This document shows positions 10,801 to 20,534 of a stretch of DNA of 64,000 bases, piece by piece. The notes under the pieces were generated by a model, which saw nothing but the letters and a program-made list of their open reading frames with translations, was not told the DNA's origin and ran no database searches. This stretch comes from Corallium rubrum (lineage: Eukaryota > Cnidaria > Anthozoa > Scleralcyonacea > Coralliidae). The DNA lies in the NCBI GenBank assembly GCA_964035015.1, contig OZ036010.1:3193604-3257603 (forward strand). The letters are read 5' to 3'. Every line of letters begins with the position of its first letter. Within the stretch, counting starts at the first letter, position 1. The position numbers and the translations under genes are program-made.

Positions 10801-13800
10801 AAGAACTTATATATCTCATTTGCATCCGGATCAAGTGTATTCATTCGCTCATCCAACACATCTAATCCTTCACCCTTCACCATTTACCATGTTCAATCAC
10901 GATCTCTGCACACTTTGTTACCCCATAGCACGCCCCTGGCTGGCCTTTACGATCGTCTCATTGACAGCTTCTAAATTGCTGTGGTTTTCTTGGTACACTT
11001 TGATGGTGGTGGTGGTGGTGGTGGTAGTGGTAGTGGTAGTAGTAGTAGTAATATTATTATAATTATTATTACTATTATTATTATGTACATACTGTGATAA
11101 GTCCTTTGACTCCTTCAAGGAACAAGTTAGCTACTGCAAGAACGCCTGTTGCCACGCCATAAGCAATCCATAAACCTCCTATGATAACTCCATGATAAAT
11201 AATTCTTGCTCCTGATCCAATACAGATATATTTCTTATACCACGGCGCTCTGCTGCATTCATTCTTTGCTTCTTGGATTCTTCTTTCATGGTATCTAGAA
11301 TACATATTAAGGTAGTTAATTGTTAGTTGTTTGCTGTACAAGCTGTGTTAGTTGGTAATTCTCAGAAAAACTCTGCAGAGCTCTAAGCGGGACTCGAATC
11401 CCACTGTAACTAACAATGTTTAAGTGGAAACTTACTGTTACAACGCGACTCGTAAGACTCGTTCCCGAAGGACTGGGCACAGTCTAAGGTATAATTACCT
11501 TAAATAACCTTGCTCTGCTATCTGAGTTCTAGTGGCTCAAGGGTTAGAGCGTCTGGCTAGCATTCAGGAGGTTACGGGTTCGAGTCCCGCTTAGAGCTCA
11601 GAGTTTTTCTGAGTATTACCAACTAACACAACGTACAGCAAACAACTGACAATTATTACATATTGAGGTGTTAGCGTATAAGATTATTATTTACGGGGCA
11701 GGGACGTAGCCAGGGGGGAGCCGTGGGAGCTGCGGCTCGCCCCCTTTTGATATAAAACAACAGACATGTAACTACAAAACTGATGCAATATGAATTGTGT
11801 CAGGAAATAAACTGTAAACGGTGTATTCAATCTACAGAGTGTATGCATTTTGAGTATCTATGTGACGTTAGCGTATTTTGAGTATTTTATATGACGTTTT
11901 TTAACCTTTAGAGTCTGTAAAATCTTCCTCCAAAAGCCAGGAAATGGCATTTCAGCGACTCTCGATTTCAAAATTTCCCGGGGGAGCATGGCCCCGGACC
12001 CCCCTAAAAATTTATTTTGACTTCGGCTCCCCCTTTCAAAATCCTGGCTACGTCCCTGTTACGGGGTTTTGGTGGCACAGTGGTTAGCGCACGTGCCTTT
12101 CACCTCTGCGAGCCGGGTTCGATTCCTGCTCTCAGCGGTTATCTGATTAAAAATTTCACCTTGGCCGCATGTGAGAAAAGTGCTTCCAGTTTGACTCTAC
12201 CAAACACCACAGGTTTCCCCTGGGTACTCCGGTTTCCTCCTGTAGTAACACTGGACCAATGAGGGATGGCCCTTACTGGACGTCTAGGGGTAACAGTTTA
12301 GATATGACTGATAGAGTTATCCAGTATAAATATAAGTTAGTTTAGTTTAGTTTAGTTTAGTTTAGTTTAGTTTAGTTTAGTTTAGTTTAGTTTAGTTTAG
12401 TTTAGTTTAGTTTAGTTTAGTTTAGTTTAGTTTAGGCCAAGAAAAGACCTTCTGTTTCGACTCCTTTTTTATACATTATTAAAAGCGGATCACACCAGGG
12501 GGTAATATTTGATTTAATATTGTGATGGTGCATGTTGATTATGGTGGTGATTATGGTGATGATAGTCATGGTAATTATGATGGTGATGGTCATAATATTG
12601 GTTGTGAAGTTGATTGCTGTTGGTGTTGGTGTTGGTGTTGGTGTAGGTGATGGTGCATGATGATTATGGTGGTGATAGTCATGATGATTGTGGTAGTGAT
12701 GATCACGGTGATTTTGGTGGTGGTGGTGGTGATGATCATGGTGATTGTGGTTTTGATGGTCATAGCATTGGTTGTGAAGTTAATTGCTGGTGGTGTTGGT
12801 GATGTTCACACTCTTTCTCACACTACAGATATATACTAACCTGTTGAATAAAGGATTTAACGCGCTATTAGAACAATGAACTGTAGGTGCATGTGTGATA
12901 TTTTACCTTATCGTATTAAGCAAGCTATTAACTTCGTTTTGAGCATTTCTAATCTTTCTTTGTGCTGCACTAATTTTATCATTAATGGCGCGGGCTCCAT
13001 TTCGTATCCCTTGAGTGGCTCTCTGTTTTATTTTTGTAAACAGATCATTTTGCATTTCACCAATTATGTGCAGCCTCGGGTTACTACCACTGTACTCTAA
13101 ATCGACCATGAGGTACACTTGGAAGAGGTTCCATAAGTTCAACCGTCCTTCGAAGAAAAGCTTCTCTTTCGTTACCTCCAATCGGATTGATATACTGGCT
13201 CCAAATAGAACGACCTGCAAGTTGAATGCATATTTGTTATCGACACATTGATGATGATGTAACGTGACGTAACGTAACGTAACGTAATGCAACGTAGTGG
13301 TGTAGTGCAGTGCAGTGTAGTGTAGTGTAGTGTAGTGTAGTGTAGTGTAGTGTAGTGTAGTGTAGTGTAGTGTAGTGTAGTGTAGTGTAGTGTAGTGTGG
13401 TGTGGTGTGGTGTGGTGTGGTGTGGTGTGGTGTGGTGTGGTGTGGTGTGGTGTGGTGTGGTGTGGTGTGGTGTGGTGTGGTGTGGTGTGGTGTGGTGTAG
13501 TGTGCAGTGTGCAGTGTGCAGTGTGCAGTGTGCAGTGTGCAGTGTGCAGTGTGCAGTGTGCAGTGTGCAGTGTGCAGTGTGCAGTGTGTAGAGTGTGGTG
13601 CGGTGCGGTACAATGCAATGCAATGTAATGTAATGTAATGTAATGTAATGTAATGTAATGTAATGCCATACCATGCCATGCAATGCAATGCAATGTGATT
13701 GGATGACATGTGATGCAATGCAATGCAATGCAATGCTATGCTGTATGCATGTTATGCAATGCGATGTAATGTAACGTAACCTAACGTAACGTAACGTAAT

Positions 13801-16800
13801 GTTATGTAATGTAATGTAATGTAATGTAATGTAATGTAATGTAATGTAATGTAATGTAATGTAATGCAATGCAATGCAATGCAAAATGTAATTGATTGTA
13901 GAACCTAATGGAATGTCATTTGATTTATTTGTTATGTGGACGCAAAATTTCTGTGGAACCTGCGTCCCTGCATGGGTATGCCTTTTCAAATTTGGTTGGA
14001 CTGGGCCCAGTTATTACCCTGCAAGATCCATTGATAAGGAATTCATCAGCGTTACCAATATTCATCAACAGATAAGGTCCAACACTGTCACTCTGTGCAC
14101 TGACAATCTTTAACAGTCCGTTGCCATAATTGATAGGATTTAATCTTAAATCAGCTTTGAGGTGGAACGGTTCAAATTTAATACTAATATCTGCTACTGC
14201 ATACACTTGAAGGAAAGGAATTTGAAAGGTGCCATGAATCTCAATTCCCGCGTCGTAACTTTTCCCAAAACATCGTTCATTGCCAGCAGGGGAGAAGAAT
14301 ATACGCACTTCTTCTGGGAATCCCATCTCAGCGACTTCTCTGGTCATGGCTACATTCCTGCCTGTAAACACATTCACAATGTCTTGAAGTAGAAGCCTTG
14401 AGAAGTGTATTTCAAATACAGTAGCGAGTGGGTTAGCTGTATCGAAACAGATTGTAATACCGGCTTCGATAGCAGTACGTTCTGGTGGTGTAACTCTGAT
14501 TTCGCCAGTTAAACCAAAGCTTGGAAGGAGGGTAACGACGTTGATACCAAGAGCCAAGCCGAGTTTGTGGATTTCGAAGTTTCTGAGCCCAAGTGGTTTA
14601 CTCCAGTTTCCTTCCATCAGCAGTGAAATGGTCACCGTGCCGCCAAATGTGAACTGCAAATAACAACAATAGAAGATGGTCATTGTCGTAAACTTGTTTT
14701 TCAAGCAATTTGGACTGCGCTCCCAAGCCGGAATCGGACTTACGATTGCTAGTACAAGACGCTGTAACCATATTGAGCTACTGAGACTCAGATAATTTAA
14801 ACCTATACTAATAATATTCAACAATCGAAATATAGTAAGGTTAGATATACTGCCGAAACAGAGAACGTAGGAGTCTAACGTTTCGAGCGAAGGCCCTTCG
14901 TCAGAGAGAAACGTTTCTCTCTGACGAAGAGCTTTCGCTCGAAACGTTAGACTCCTACGTTCTCTGTTTCGGCAGTATATCTAACCTTACTGTATTTCGA
15001 TTATTGTTTCTACACTGCCTGCGCAGCACGCTACTTTTATTACACTAATAATATTCAGGCGTTACTCTGAGTGACGAACCATAACGGACAAGTGGAGAAA
15101 ACTCTACTTGGACCGGCTGGGATTCGAACCCACGACCTTCGGTTTACTACTTCGGTTTACTACTCTCTACTTGTCCGGTATGGTTCGTCAACCGGATCGG
15201 TAACACCCACATTAAACCTATACGTTGAATATGTGTACAACCCACAACCTTCTGATGACCAGTGAGACGCTCTAACCATTGAGTTACTGAGGCTCAGATG
15301 ATTTGAACGTAGGTTGAATATGTGTACAACCCACAACCTTCTGATGACCAGTGAGACGCTCTAACCATTGAGTTACTGAGGCTCAGATGATTTGAACGTA
15401 GGTTGAATATGTGTACAACCCACAACCTTCTGATGACCAGTGAGACGCTCTAACCATTGAGTTATACTGAGGCTCAGATGATTTGAACGTAGGTTGAATA
15501 TGTGTACAACCCACAACCTTCTGATGACCAGTGAGACGCTCTAACCATTGAGTTACTGGAACTCAGAGGATTTGAACGTAGGTTGAATATGTGTACAACC
15601 CACAACCTTCTGATAACCAGTGAGACGCTCTAACCATTGAGTTACTGAGGCTCAGATGATTTGAACGTAGGTTGAATATGTGTACAACCCACAACCTTCT
15701 GATGACCAGTGAGACGCTCTAACCATTGAGTTACTGAGGCTCAGATGATTTGAACGTAGGTTGAATATATGTACAACCCACAACCTTCTGATGACCAGTG
15801 AGACGCTCTAACCATTGAGTTACTGAGGCTCAGATGATTTGAACGTAGGTTGAATATGTGTACAACCCACAACCTTCTGATGACCAGTGAGACGCTCTAA
15901 CCATTGAGTTACTGAGGCTCAGATGATTTGAACGTAGGTTGAATATGTGTACAACCCACAACCTTCTGATGACCAGTGAGACGCTCTAACCATTGAGTTA
16001 CTGAGGCTCAGATGATTTGAACGTAGGTTGAATATGTGTACAACCCACAACCTTCTGATGACCAGTGAGACGCTCTAACCATTGAGCTACTGAGGCTCAG
16101 ATGATTTGAACGTAGGTTGAATATGTGTACAACCCACAACCTTCTGATCACCAGTGAGACGCTCTAACCATTGAGCTACTGAGGCTCAGATGATTTGAAC
16201 GTAGGTTGAATATGTGTACAACCCACAACCTTCTGATCGCCAGTGAGACGCTCTAACCATTGAGCTACTGGGACTCAGATGATTTGAACGTAGGTTGAAT
16301 ATGTGTACAACCCACAACCTTCTGATCACCGGTGAGACGCTCTAACCATTGAGCTACTGGGACTCAGATGATTTGAACGTAGGTTGAATATGTGTACAAC
16401 CCACAACCTTCTGATGACCAGTGAGACGCTCTAACCATTGAGTTACTGAGGCTCAGATGATTTGAACGTAGGTTGAATATGTGTACAACCCATAACCTTC
16501 TGATGACCAGTGAGACGCTCTAACCATTGAGTTACTGGAACTCAGATGATTTGAACGTAGGTTGAATATGTGTACAACCCACAACCTTCTGATGACCAGT
16601 GAGACGCTCTAACCATTGAGTTACTGAAGCTCAGATGGCTGAACGTAGGTTGAATATGTGTACAACCCATAACCTTCTGATGACCAGTGAGACGCTCTAA
16701 CCATTGAGTTACTGGAACTCAGATGATTTGAACGTAGGTTGAATATGTGTACAACCCACAACCTTCTGATGACCAGTGAGACGCTCTAACCATTGAGTTA

Positions 16801-19800
16801 CTGAAGCTCAGATGGCTGAACGTAGGTTGAATATGTGTACAACCCATAACCTTCTGATGACCAGTGAGACGCTCTAACCATTGAGTTACTGGAACTCAGA
16901 TGATTTGAACGTAGGTTGAATATGTGTACAACCCACAACCTTCTGATGACCAGTGAGACGCTCTAACCGTTGAGTTACTGAGACTCAGATGATTTGAACG
17001 TAGGTTGAATATGTGTACAACCCACAACCTTCTGATCACCAGTGAGACGCTTTAACCATTGATTTACTGAACCTCAGATGATTTGAACGTAGGTTGAATA
17101 TGTGTACAACCCACAACCTTGTGTTACTGGTGAGACGCTCTAACCATTGAGTTACTGAAGCTCAGATGGCTGAACGTAGGTTGAATATGTGTACAACCCA
17201 CAACCTTCTGAGCACTGGTGAAACGCTCTAACCATTGAACTACTGGGACTCAGATGATTTAAACGTAGATTCAATATGTGTACAACCATTAGCACACCAC
17301 TTTCAGATCACTGGTGAAAAGGTCTAACCGTTAATTGACCTACTTGGACTTATAACTAATAACTGAAGATTTGAAGAGAATGTAAGACAAAATAAGGGAA
17401 AAAATCACAGACCACGCAAACCAACACATGCGCACGCAGACTTACACATGCGCAGACCTACATATGCGCACGCAGACTTACATATGCCACACAAACCTAC
17501 ACATGCGCACGCAAACCTACACATGCGCACGCAAACTTACACATGCGTACGCAAACCTACACATGCGCACGCAAACCTACACGTGCGCACGAAAACTTAC
17601 ACATGCGTGCACAGACACATGTATTTGCACGCAGGTACACACTTATATACACGCTAATCTATCCCGCTTTTCATTTCCCGCGCACGGATACGCTCAGAAA
17701 ATATACCAGGAAACTCACCGTTAACTCTCCCGTGAAAAGCAAATCTACACCCTCAAGTGTGAGACTGAATCTCAAATTCAAACCAATCAGGCGTTTACTG
17801 ATAACCAATCCCATGGATAGAAACTTTCCACCAGTATCTCCCAAAGGCAAACCATCGCCCAGGTTGATATCAAGCGTAAATACTAAATCAGGCAATGTCA
17901 GGCTTACATCAATTGATGTTTCACCAGCATCCTTTAGTAATTTGCCCATCAAGTCACCTTCACTTGGTTTGAAGCGGGCGAAGATTTTCAGACCATTGGT
18001 AACATCACTACCAGTTGCTGCATAGCTATCAAAGACAGGTTTTCCCCAGGTGTATGGGAAAGACCTAATATTTCTACTAACATACATCACCGCTACCTCT
18101 GTTAAGCCAAGTTCACTAAGGAAGCTTATTTCTGGGATGGCCGAGGCTGACTGAACTGCAAAACCAGCAACGATCGAAGTAGAACCGGCCGAGTTAATGA
18201 GCGCTATCTCTACATCGCTACTGCCGAATAAACTGGTCGTCGCACCGAATCCTACCATCTTTTCAGACGTTTCATGTTTCAATAAGAACGAAAATACAGG
18301 TTCAGACAAAGTGAACCCAGAAATCATTGACGGAAGAGTGTCCGGGTTGACACTGATCTGAGCGAGAATATCACCGATGGACAAATGACAGTTTGTCCCC
18401 GTGCCTTGGAATTTAACTACATCACTCCCAATTTCGGCCTGGATAAAGATATCACAAGCCGATATCATGATATGACCCTCCATTTTAAACACCCATGTTT
18501 TTTTTGTTGAATTGGCCATGTTGTCAATCTCGATAGCGAACTTTAATTTACTAACACTGAAGTCACCGTAGATGGGATAGATGTTAGGAATGCTTAATTT
18601 AATGCTAATTTTATTGAGTTTTCCAGCATCATTGAAGGTTAGTCCGATATAATCAAGCTGGATCTGTGTGAGTATTGCAAAAGTCGTTGTTGGAATGGTA
18701 AAACCGAGTGCGGAAGAAATATTCTGGATACTGAAGTCCGTAAAAATAAAAGTAATTTCTTCGTTGGCAAACGGGAATGGAATTCGGACGTCGACTTTTG
18801 GGGATACGTTTTCTCCAGATCCAATGGAAACTGTTCCAGTTATCAAACCAGAAACATCTGAACCATTTTCAGTTTTAGTATAAGTCATTTCGAATTTCAA
18901 GTCGGAGATTGTAATTATGTCGTCAAAGAGTACTATTGATTCGGTCATTTCTAACTTGATCTGTAAGCTCGACAAACCCCACCCAGAACTTTCACTCTTA
19001 GACGCTGCGATATCGAGTAAAGATACGCTTATGGCCAGAGGATCGAAACTAATGAAGGTCGGCCACTTGCTCAGAGTGCTATCATCACCATCACCCGAAA
19101 TAAGGCTTGAGTCGGTTGGTAGAAATGCATTTATGATTTTTCTTAATGTCAGGTCACCTTCTTGGGATAATGTGAGACGAATTTCTGTTGGGGTTATAAG
19201 GATGGAAATTGAGACAATTACATCAATGATTGAGACTTCAAACGTAGCTTTGACGCCTTTTCTATAGGGAAGATCAAAGATGTCTTTATATCCAACATCG
19301 AGTAGAACCAAAGGTGATTCAATCTGCTGAGTGGAGATACACAAGGCCAAATTTGTCACCTCCGCATCACCAATAACAGGTACAGAGCTGATGTCCATTC
19401 CGAATAAATCATTGAACATTTTCGAGATGGAGAAACTTTTGGTGAATACAGCAATTGTGACTGCCGTTGGAGCATCATTTTGACTGTTAATAAGCAAGTT
19501 GACTTCAAACGGTTCCCAATCTAGGATACGAATTTGACCACCGAATAGAAAACCATATCCGTCGGTAAACACGGCCTGGACTCGCGGATCTTCAATAGCA
19601 AATGTATCGAAATTGGCTTCCGTCAACGATGACTCGAGGCCAGTCTCAGGGAGAAACGAACCACTGGTTTGAAATAACTGTGCAATATCAGACGCGCTTA
19701 TACTGTCTGAAGAGGAAGCGTCGAGATAGTAACCGTCATCGTTACGAATGATACTAACATCGATAGTATTAGATCCGATAGTCAGAGAGGCCGAAATATC

Positions 19801-20250
19801 AAACCTCCATGTTTCGGAATGGGTGGAGACGAAGGATAGGTGGAGTTGCAGGTTGGAGATAGTGAGTATACCTGGAATAATGGAAACTGGAGTGGCATAA
19901 GACGCTTCGATGTCGACTTTCTTGCTTGCAATGTCGAAAGCCAGTGATCTGATGATGATGTTCTCTAGGACTACGAAACCATCAGAAGAAGAACCCATAT
20001 CAAAGTTGCCTTGGCCTTCAGGAAGAATAAGTTGAAGGAGGTTACCCATGTTTATACAATCTATAGGATCTGAGACGACTTGGAATGTTGTTTCTATTTT
20101 TGAGACCGTCGCAGAACACTGGTCGTTGATCTTAAATTGACCCGTGACGGAATCCGGAGATGGACTTTGAAGGAACGTATCCAGCGATGGAAGGGTTGGA
20201 AGAGACGACACTATAGTTAAAAGTATCAAAAGTAAAGATGAACATTTGTG
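7696..20250 (-). CDS. Large secreted repeat protein, six exons (about 1309 aa, 5' end missing)
   Basis: Six minus-strand exons (20250-17719, 14653-14018, 13214-12907, 11294-11093, 9074-8964, 7836-7696) join through GT-AG introns with matching phases (0, 0, 2, 0, 0) and end at TAA 7696-7698. The first known exon opens with Cys-Ser-Ser-Leu-Leu-Leu-Ile-Leu-Leu, a signal-peptide core without an in-frame ATG, so the initiator probably lies in an upstream exon. Residues about 35-1040 alternate hydrophobic and polar positions (beta pattern). A recurring unit starts near residues 127, 443 and 561: Ile/Val-Ser-x-Leu-x-Phe/Leu, then a W-F or equivalent strand, then Ile-Gly-Ser, then a Ser-Ile-x-Asp-Ile-like closing helix. 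Residues about 1090-1180 are a charged helix or coil, followed by hydrophobic Gly-rich segments (about 1195-1260) and a Ser-rich tail. Role unknown; extracellular or membrane-associated by inference. The introns are filled with mobile DNA. Confidence 0.8.
7978..8878. repeat. GGATA/GGACA pentanucleotide array
   Basis: About 900 bp of diverged 5-bp units (GGATA, GGACA, AGATA), with higher-order blocks such as GATAGTGTAGGATAAGACA. It lies in the last intron of the minus-strand gene. All long frames here are translations of the array. Confidence 0.95.
8964..9074 (-). CDS. Repeat protein exon 5 (37 codons)
   Basis: The acceptor TTTATTTAG precedes 9074 and the donor TTT|GTAAGT follows 8964, both phase 0. 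It encodes Ile-Ala-Ser-Glu-Ala-Leu-Val-Ala-Leu-Val-Asn-Ala-Ala-Leu and continues as an amphipathic helix or strand. Confidence 0.78.
9345..10886 (-). pseudogene. 5'-truncated non-LTR retrotransposon with restriction-like endonuclease (R2/R4/NeSL-type)
   Basis: On the minus strand, 10883-9966 encodes the post-RT thumb region of a LINE polymerase (Phe-Leu-Gly-Cys-Glu, Asn-Cys-Arg-Val-Ile-Pro-Val-Ala-Gly-Tyr) and a Cys-x2-Cys knuckle. A frameshift near 10.0 kb moves the knuckle's His/Gly-Cys half (His-Phe-Leu-Ala-Gly-Cys) into the frame of 10005-9787. After one in-frame TGA (9787-9789), the same frame gives Arg-Pro-Asp...Asp and Lys-x2-Lys-Tyr-x2-Leu (9786-9487), the PD-(D/E)XK endonuclease typical of R2/R4/NeSL LINEs. 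The catalytic RT palm is absent upstream, so this is a 5'-truncated dead copy. A (TAA)n tail lies at 9345-9375. It sits in an intron of the minus-strand gene, in the same orientation. Confidence 0.85.
10998..11085. repeat. GGT/AGT/ATT triplet microsatellite
   Basis: A GGT run grades into AGT and then ATT units, immediately beyond the donor of exon 4 of the minus-strand gene. Confidence 0.9.
11093..11294 (-). CDS. Repeat protein exon 4 (hydrophobic segment)
   Basis: The acceptor TATTCTAG precedes 11294 and the donor ACA|GTATGT follows 11093. One nucleotide completes an Arg codon with exon 3, then a charged helix leads into Tyr-His-Gly-Val-Ile-Ile-Gly-Gly-Leu-Trp-Ile-Ala-Tyr-Gly-Val-Ala, a possible membrane-inserting segment. 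Confidence 0.8.
11318..11650. mobile_element. Inverted pair of tRNA-like SINE fragments
   Basis: The plus copy at about 11530-11650 has A-box-like TGGCTCAAGGGTTAGAG and B-box-like GGTTCGAGTCCCGC, then AGAGTTTTTCTGAG. The minus copy at about 11318-11400 repeats the 3' half inverted (GGACTCGAATCCC and TTTGCTGTACA on the plus strand). Confidence 0.7.
11699..12058. mobile_element. hAT-type MITE with 8-bp TSD TTACGGGG
   Basis: Ends are CAGGGACGTAGCCAGG and its perfect complement. The 8 bp on each side (11691-11698 and 12059-12066) are identical: TTACGGGG. The 360-bp interior has no transposase. A partial copy of the same family lies at 27556-27700. Confidence 0.93.
12067..12435 (+). mobile_element. 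tRNA-derived SINE with (TTTAG)n tail
   Basis: The tRNA-like head has A-box-like CAGTGGTTAGCGCACG and B-box GGGTTCGATTCC. A body follows with GGTACTCCGGTTTCCTCC, then about 20 TTTAG units (12336-12435) as the tail. It abuts the hAT target duplication. Confidence 0.85.
12530..12815. repeat. GGTGAT-type imperfect microsatellite
   Basis: Degenerate triplet and hexamer units (GGT, GAT, GTT), with a partial duplication of the whole segment (ATGATTATGGTGGTGAT blocks). Hydrophobic Val/Met-rich frames here are translations of it. Confidence 0.85.
12907..13214 (-). CDS. Repeat protein exon 3 (coil region)
   Basis: The acceptor CAACTTGCAG precedes 13214 and the donor ATAAG|GTAAAA follows 12907 (phase 2). 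It encodes the last beta unit (Val-Val-Leu-Phe-Gly-Ala-Ser) and then a strongly charged helix rich in Lys, Arg, Gln and Asn. The adjoining sequence is simple-repeat DNA, so the apparent longer frame upstream of the acceptor is spurious. Confidence 0.8.
13240..13885. repeat. Mosaic of pentanucleotide and heptanucleotide arrays
   Basis: Consecutive pure blocks: AACGT, GTAGT (about 13310-13395), GTGGT (about 13396-13495), a GTGCAGT heptamer (about 13501-13585), TAATG and CAATG (13610-13885). It lies between exons 3 and 2 of the minus-strand gene. All long frames over it are repeat translations. Confidence 0.95.
14018..14653 (-). CDS. Repeat protein exon 2 (212 codons)
   Basis: The acceptor TTATTTGCAG precedes 14653 and the donor AGG|GTAATA follows 14018, both phase 0. 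The frame continues the beta-patterned repeat (Phe-Gly-Gly-Thr-Val-Thr-Ile) and ends Leu-Ile-Asn-Gly-Ser-Cys-Arg. The frame stays open past the donor, which is why the splice site had to be chosen by phase. Confidence 0.8.
14720..14800 (-). mobile_element. tRNA-like SINE head
   Basis: Read on the minus strand: A-box-like CAGTAGCTCAATATGGTTA and B-box-like AGTCCGATTCC. It is related to the unit of the neighbouring 89-bp satellite (shared CTCAGTAGCTCAA start). Confidence 0.65.
14823..15002. mobile_element. Near-perfect foldback element
   Basis: Two arms of about 85 bp are reverse complements, opening with AATCGAAATATAGTAAGG and closing with its near complement. The arms carry GTTTCGAGCGAAGGCCCTTC and CTGACGAAG. 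The same family recurs at 31314-31395, 48205-48320, 49400-49465 and others. Confidence 0.9.
15222..17290 (-). repeat. 89-bp satellite (about 23 copies) derived from a tRNA-like SINE head
   Basis: Head-to-tail units of 89 bp (starts at 15225, 15314, 15403 and so on) with small variants (GATGACC versus GATCACC, CTGAGGC versus CTGGGAC). Read on the minus strand, each unit has tRNA-like order: CTCAGTAACTCAATGGTTAG, a CATCAGAAG anticodon-arm-like segment, GTTGTGGGTTGTAC at the B-box position. It occupies the intron between exons 1 and 2 of the minus-strand gene. Confidence 0.9.
17405..17640. repeat. 20-bp tandem repeat (ACACATGCGCACGCAAACCT)
   Basis: About ten imperfect units, GC-richer than the surroundings. 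They lie about 80 bp beyond the donor of exon 1 of the minus-strand gene. Threonine/histidine-rich frames here are artefacts. Confidence 0.9.
17719..20250 (-). CDS. Repeat protein exon 1 of those found (844 codons)
   Basis: One uninterrupted 2.5-kb exon. A possible acceptor TTAG precedes 20250; the donor ACG|GTGAGT after 17719 is strong and phase 0. The frame begins with a signal-peptide-like hydrophobic run, has a cysteine pair near residues 45 and 65, then successive beta-patterned repeats. The only upstream ATG in the exon is out of frame, so the true start is unresolved. Confidence 0.85.
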
Positions 20251-20349
20251 CTAAGGTGCCCTCTACGCAACCTCTGATCGGCTGGGCTCCGTAAAAGCCC
20301 GCCAAATTTCAAAACTACCTCACTTTTAGCTTGATTTTTCTTCTAATTT

Positions 20350-20534
20350 TATAAAACAAATAAAACATACTGCTCATTGCATATGTACTCTTATAAAGGT
20401 ACGTTTGACGTCATTTGAGCACGAAAGAAGTGTAAAGGCACTCGGCTATCGTCTCGTGCCTCTACTCAACTTCTTTCGTGTTTAAATGACGTCAAACGTG
20501 CCTTTATAAGAACACGCGGTATGTTTTATTTGTA
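20350..20534. mobile_element. Foldback MITE (CRE-like TGACGTCA arms)
   Basis: Inverted arms run from ACAAATAAAACATACTG on the left to CGGTATGTTTTATTTGT on the right, each with GTTTGACGTCATTT or its complement. It lies just 5' of the minus-strand gene's first known exon. A split copy of the same family lies at 58370-58970. Confidence 0.8.

Noticed and set aside
12336..12435. (TTTAG)n as interstitial telomere repeat
   Set aside because: Unit is 5 bp, not TTTAGG or TTAGGG, and it is positioned as the tail of a tRNA-derived SINE.
13172..13989. His/Thr-rich long frames over the microsatellite mosaic
   Set aside because: Repeat translations. Only 12907-13214 and 14018-14653 have balanced composition and splice sites.
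15222..17290. CRISPR-like regular repeat array
   Set aside because: Head-to-tail 89-bp tandem units without unique spacers, in an intron of a eukaryotic gene; no cas genes.
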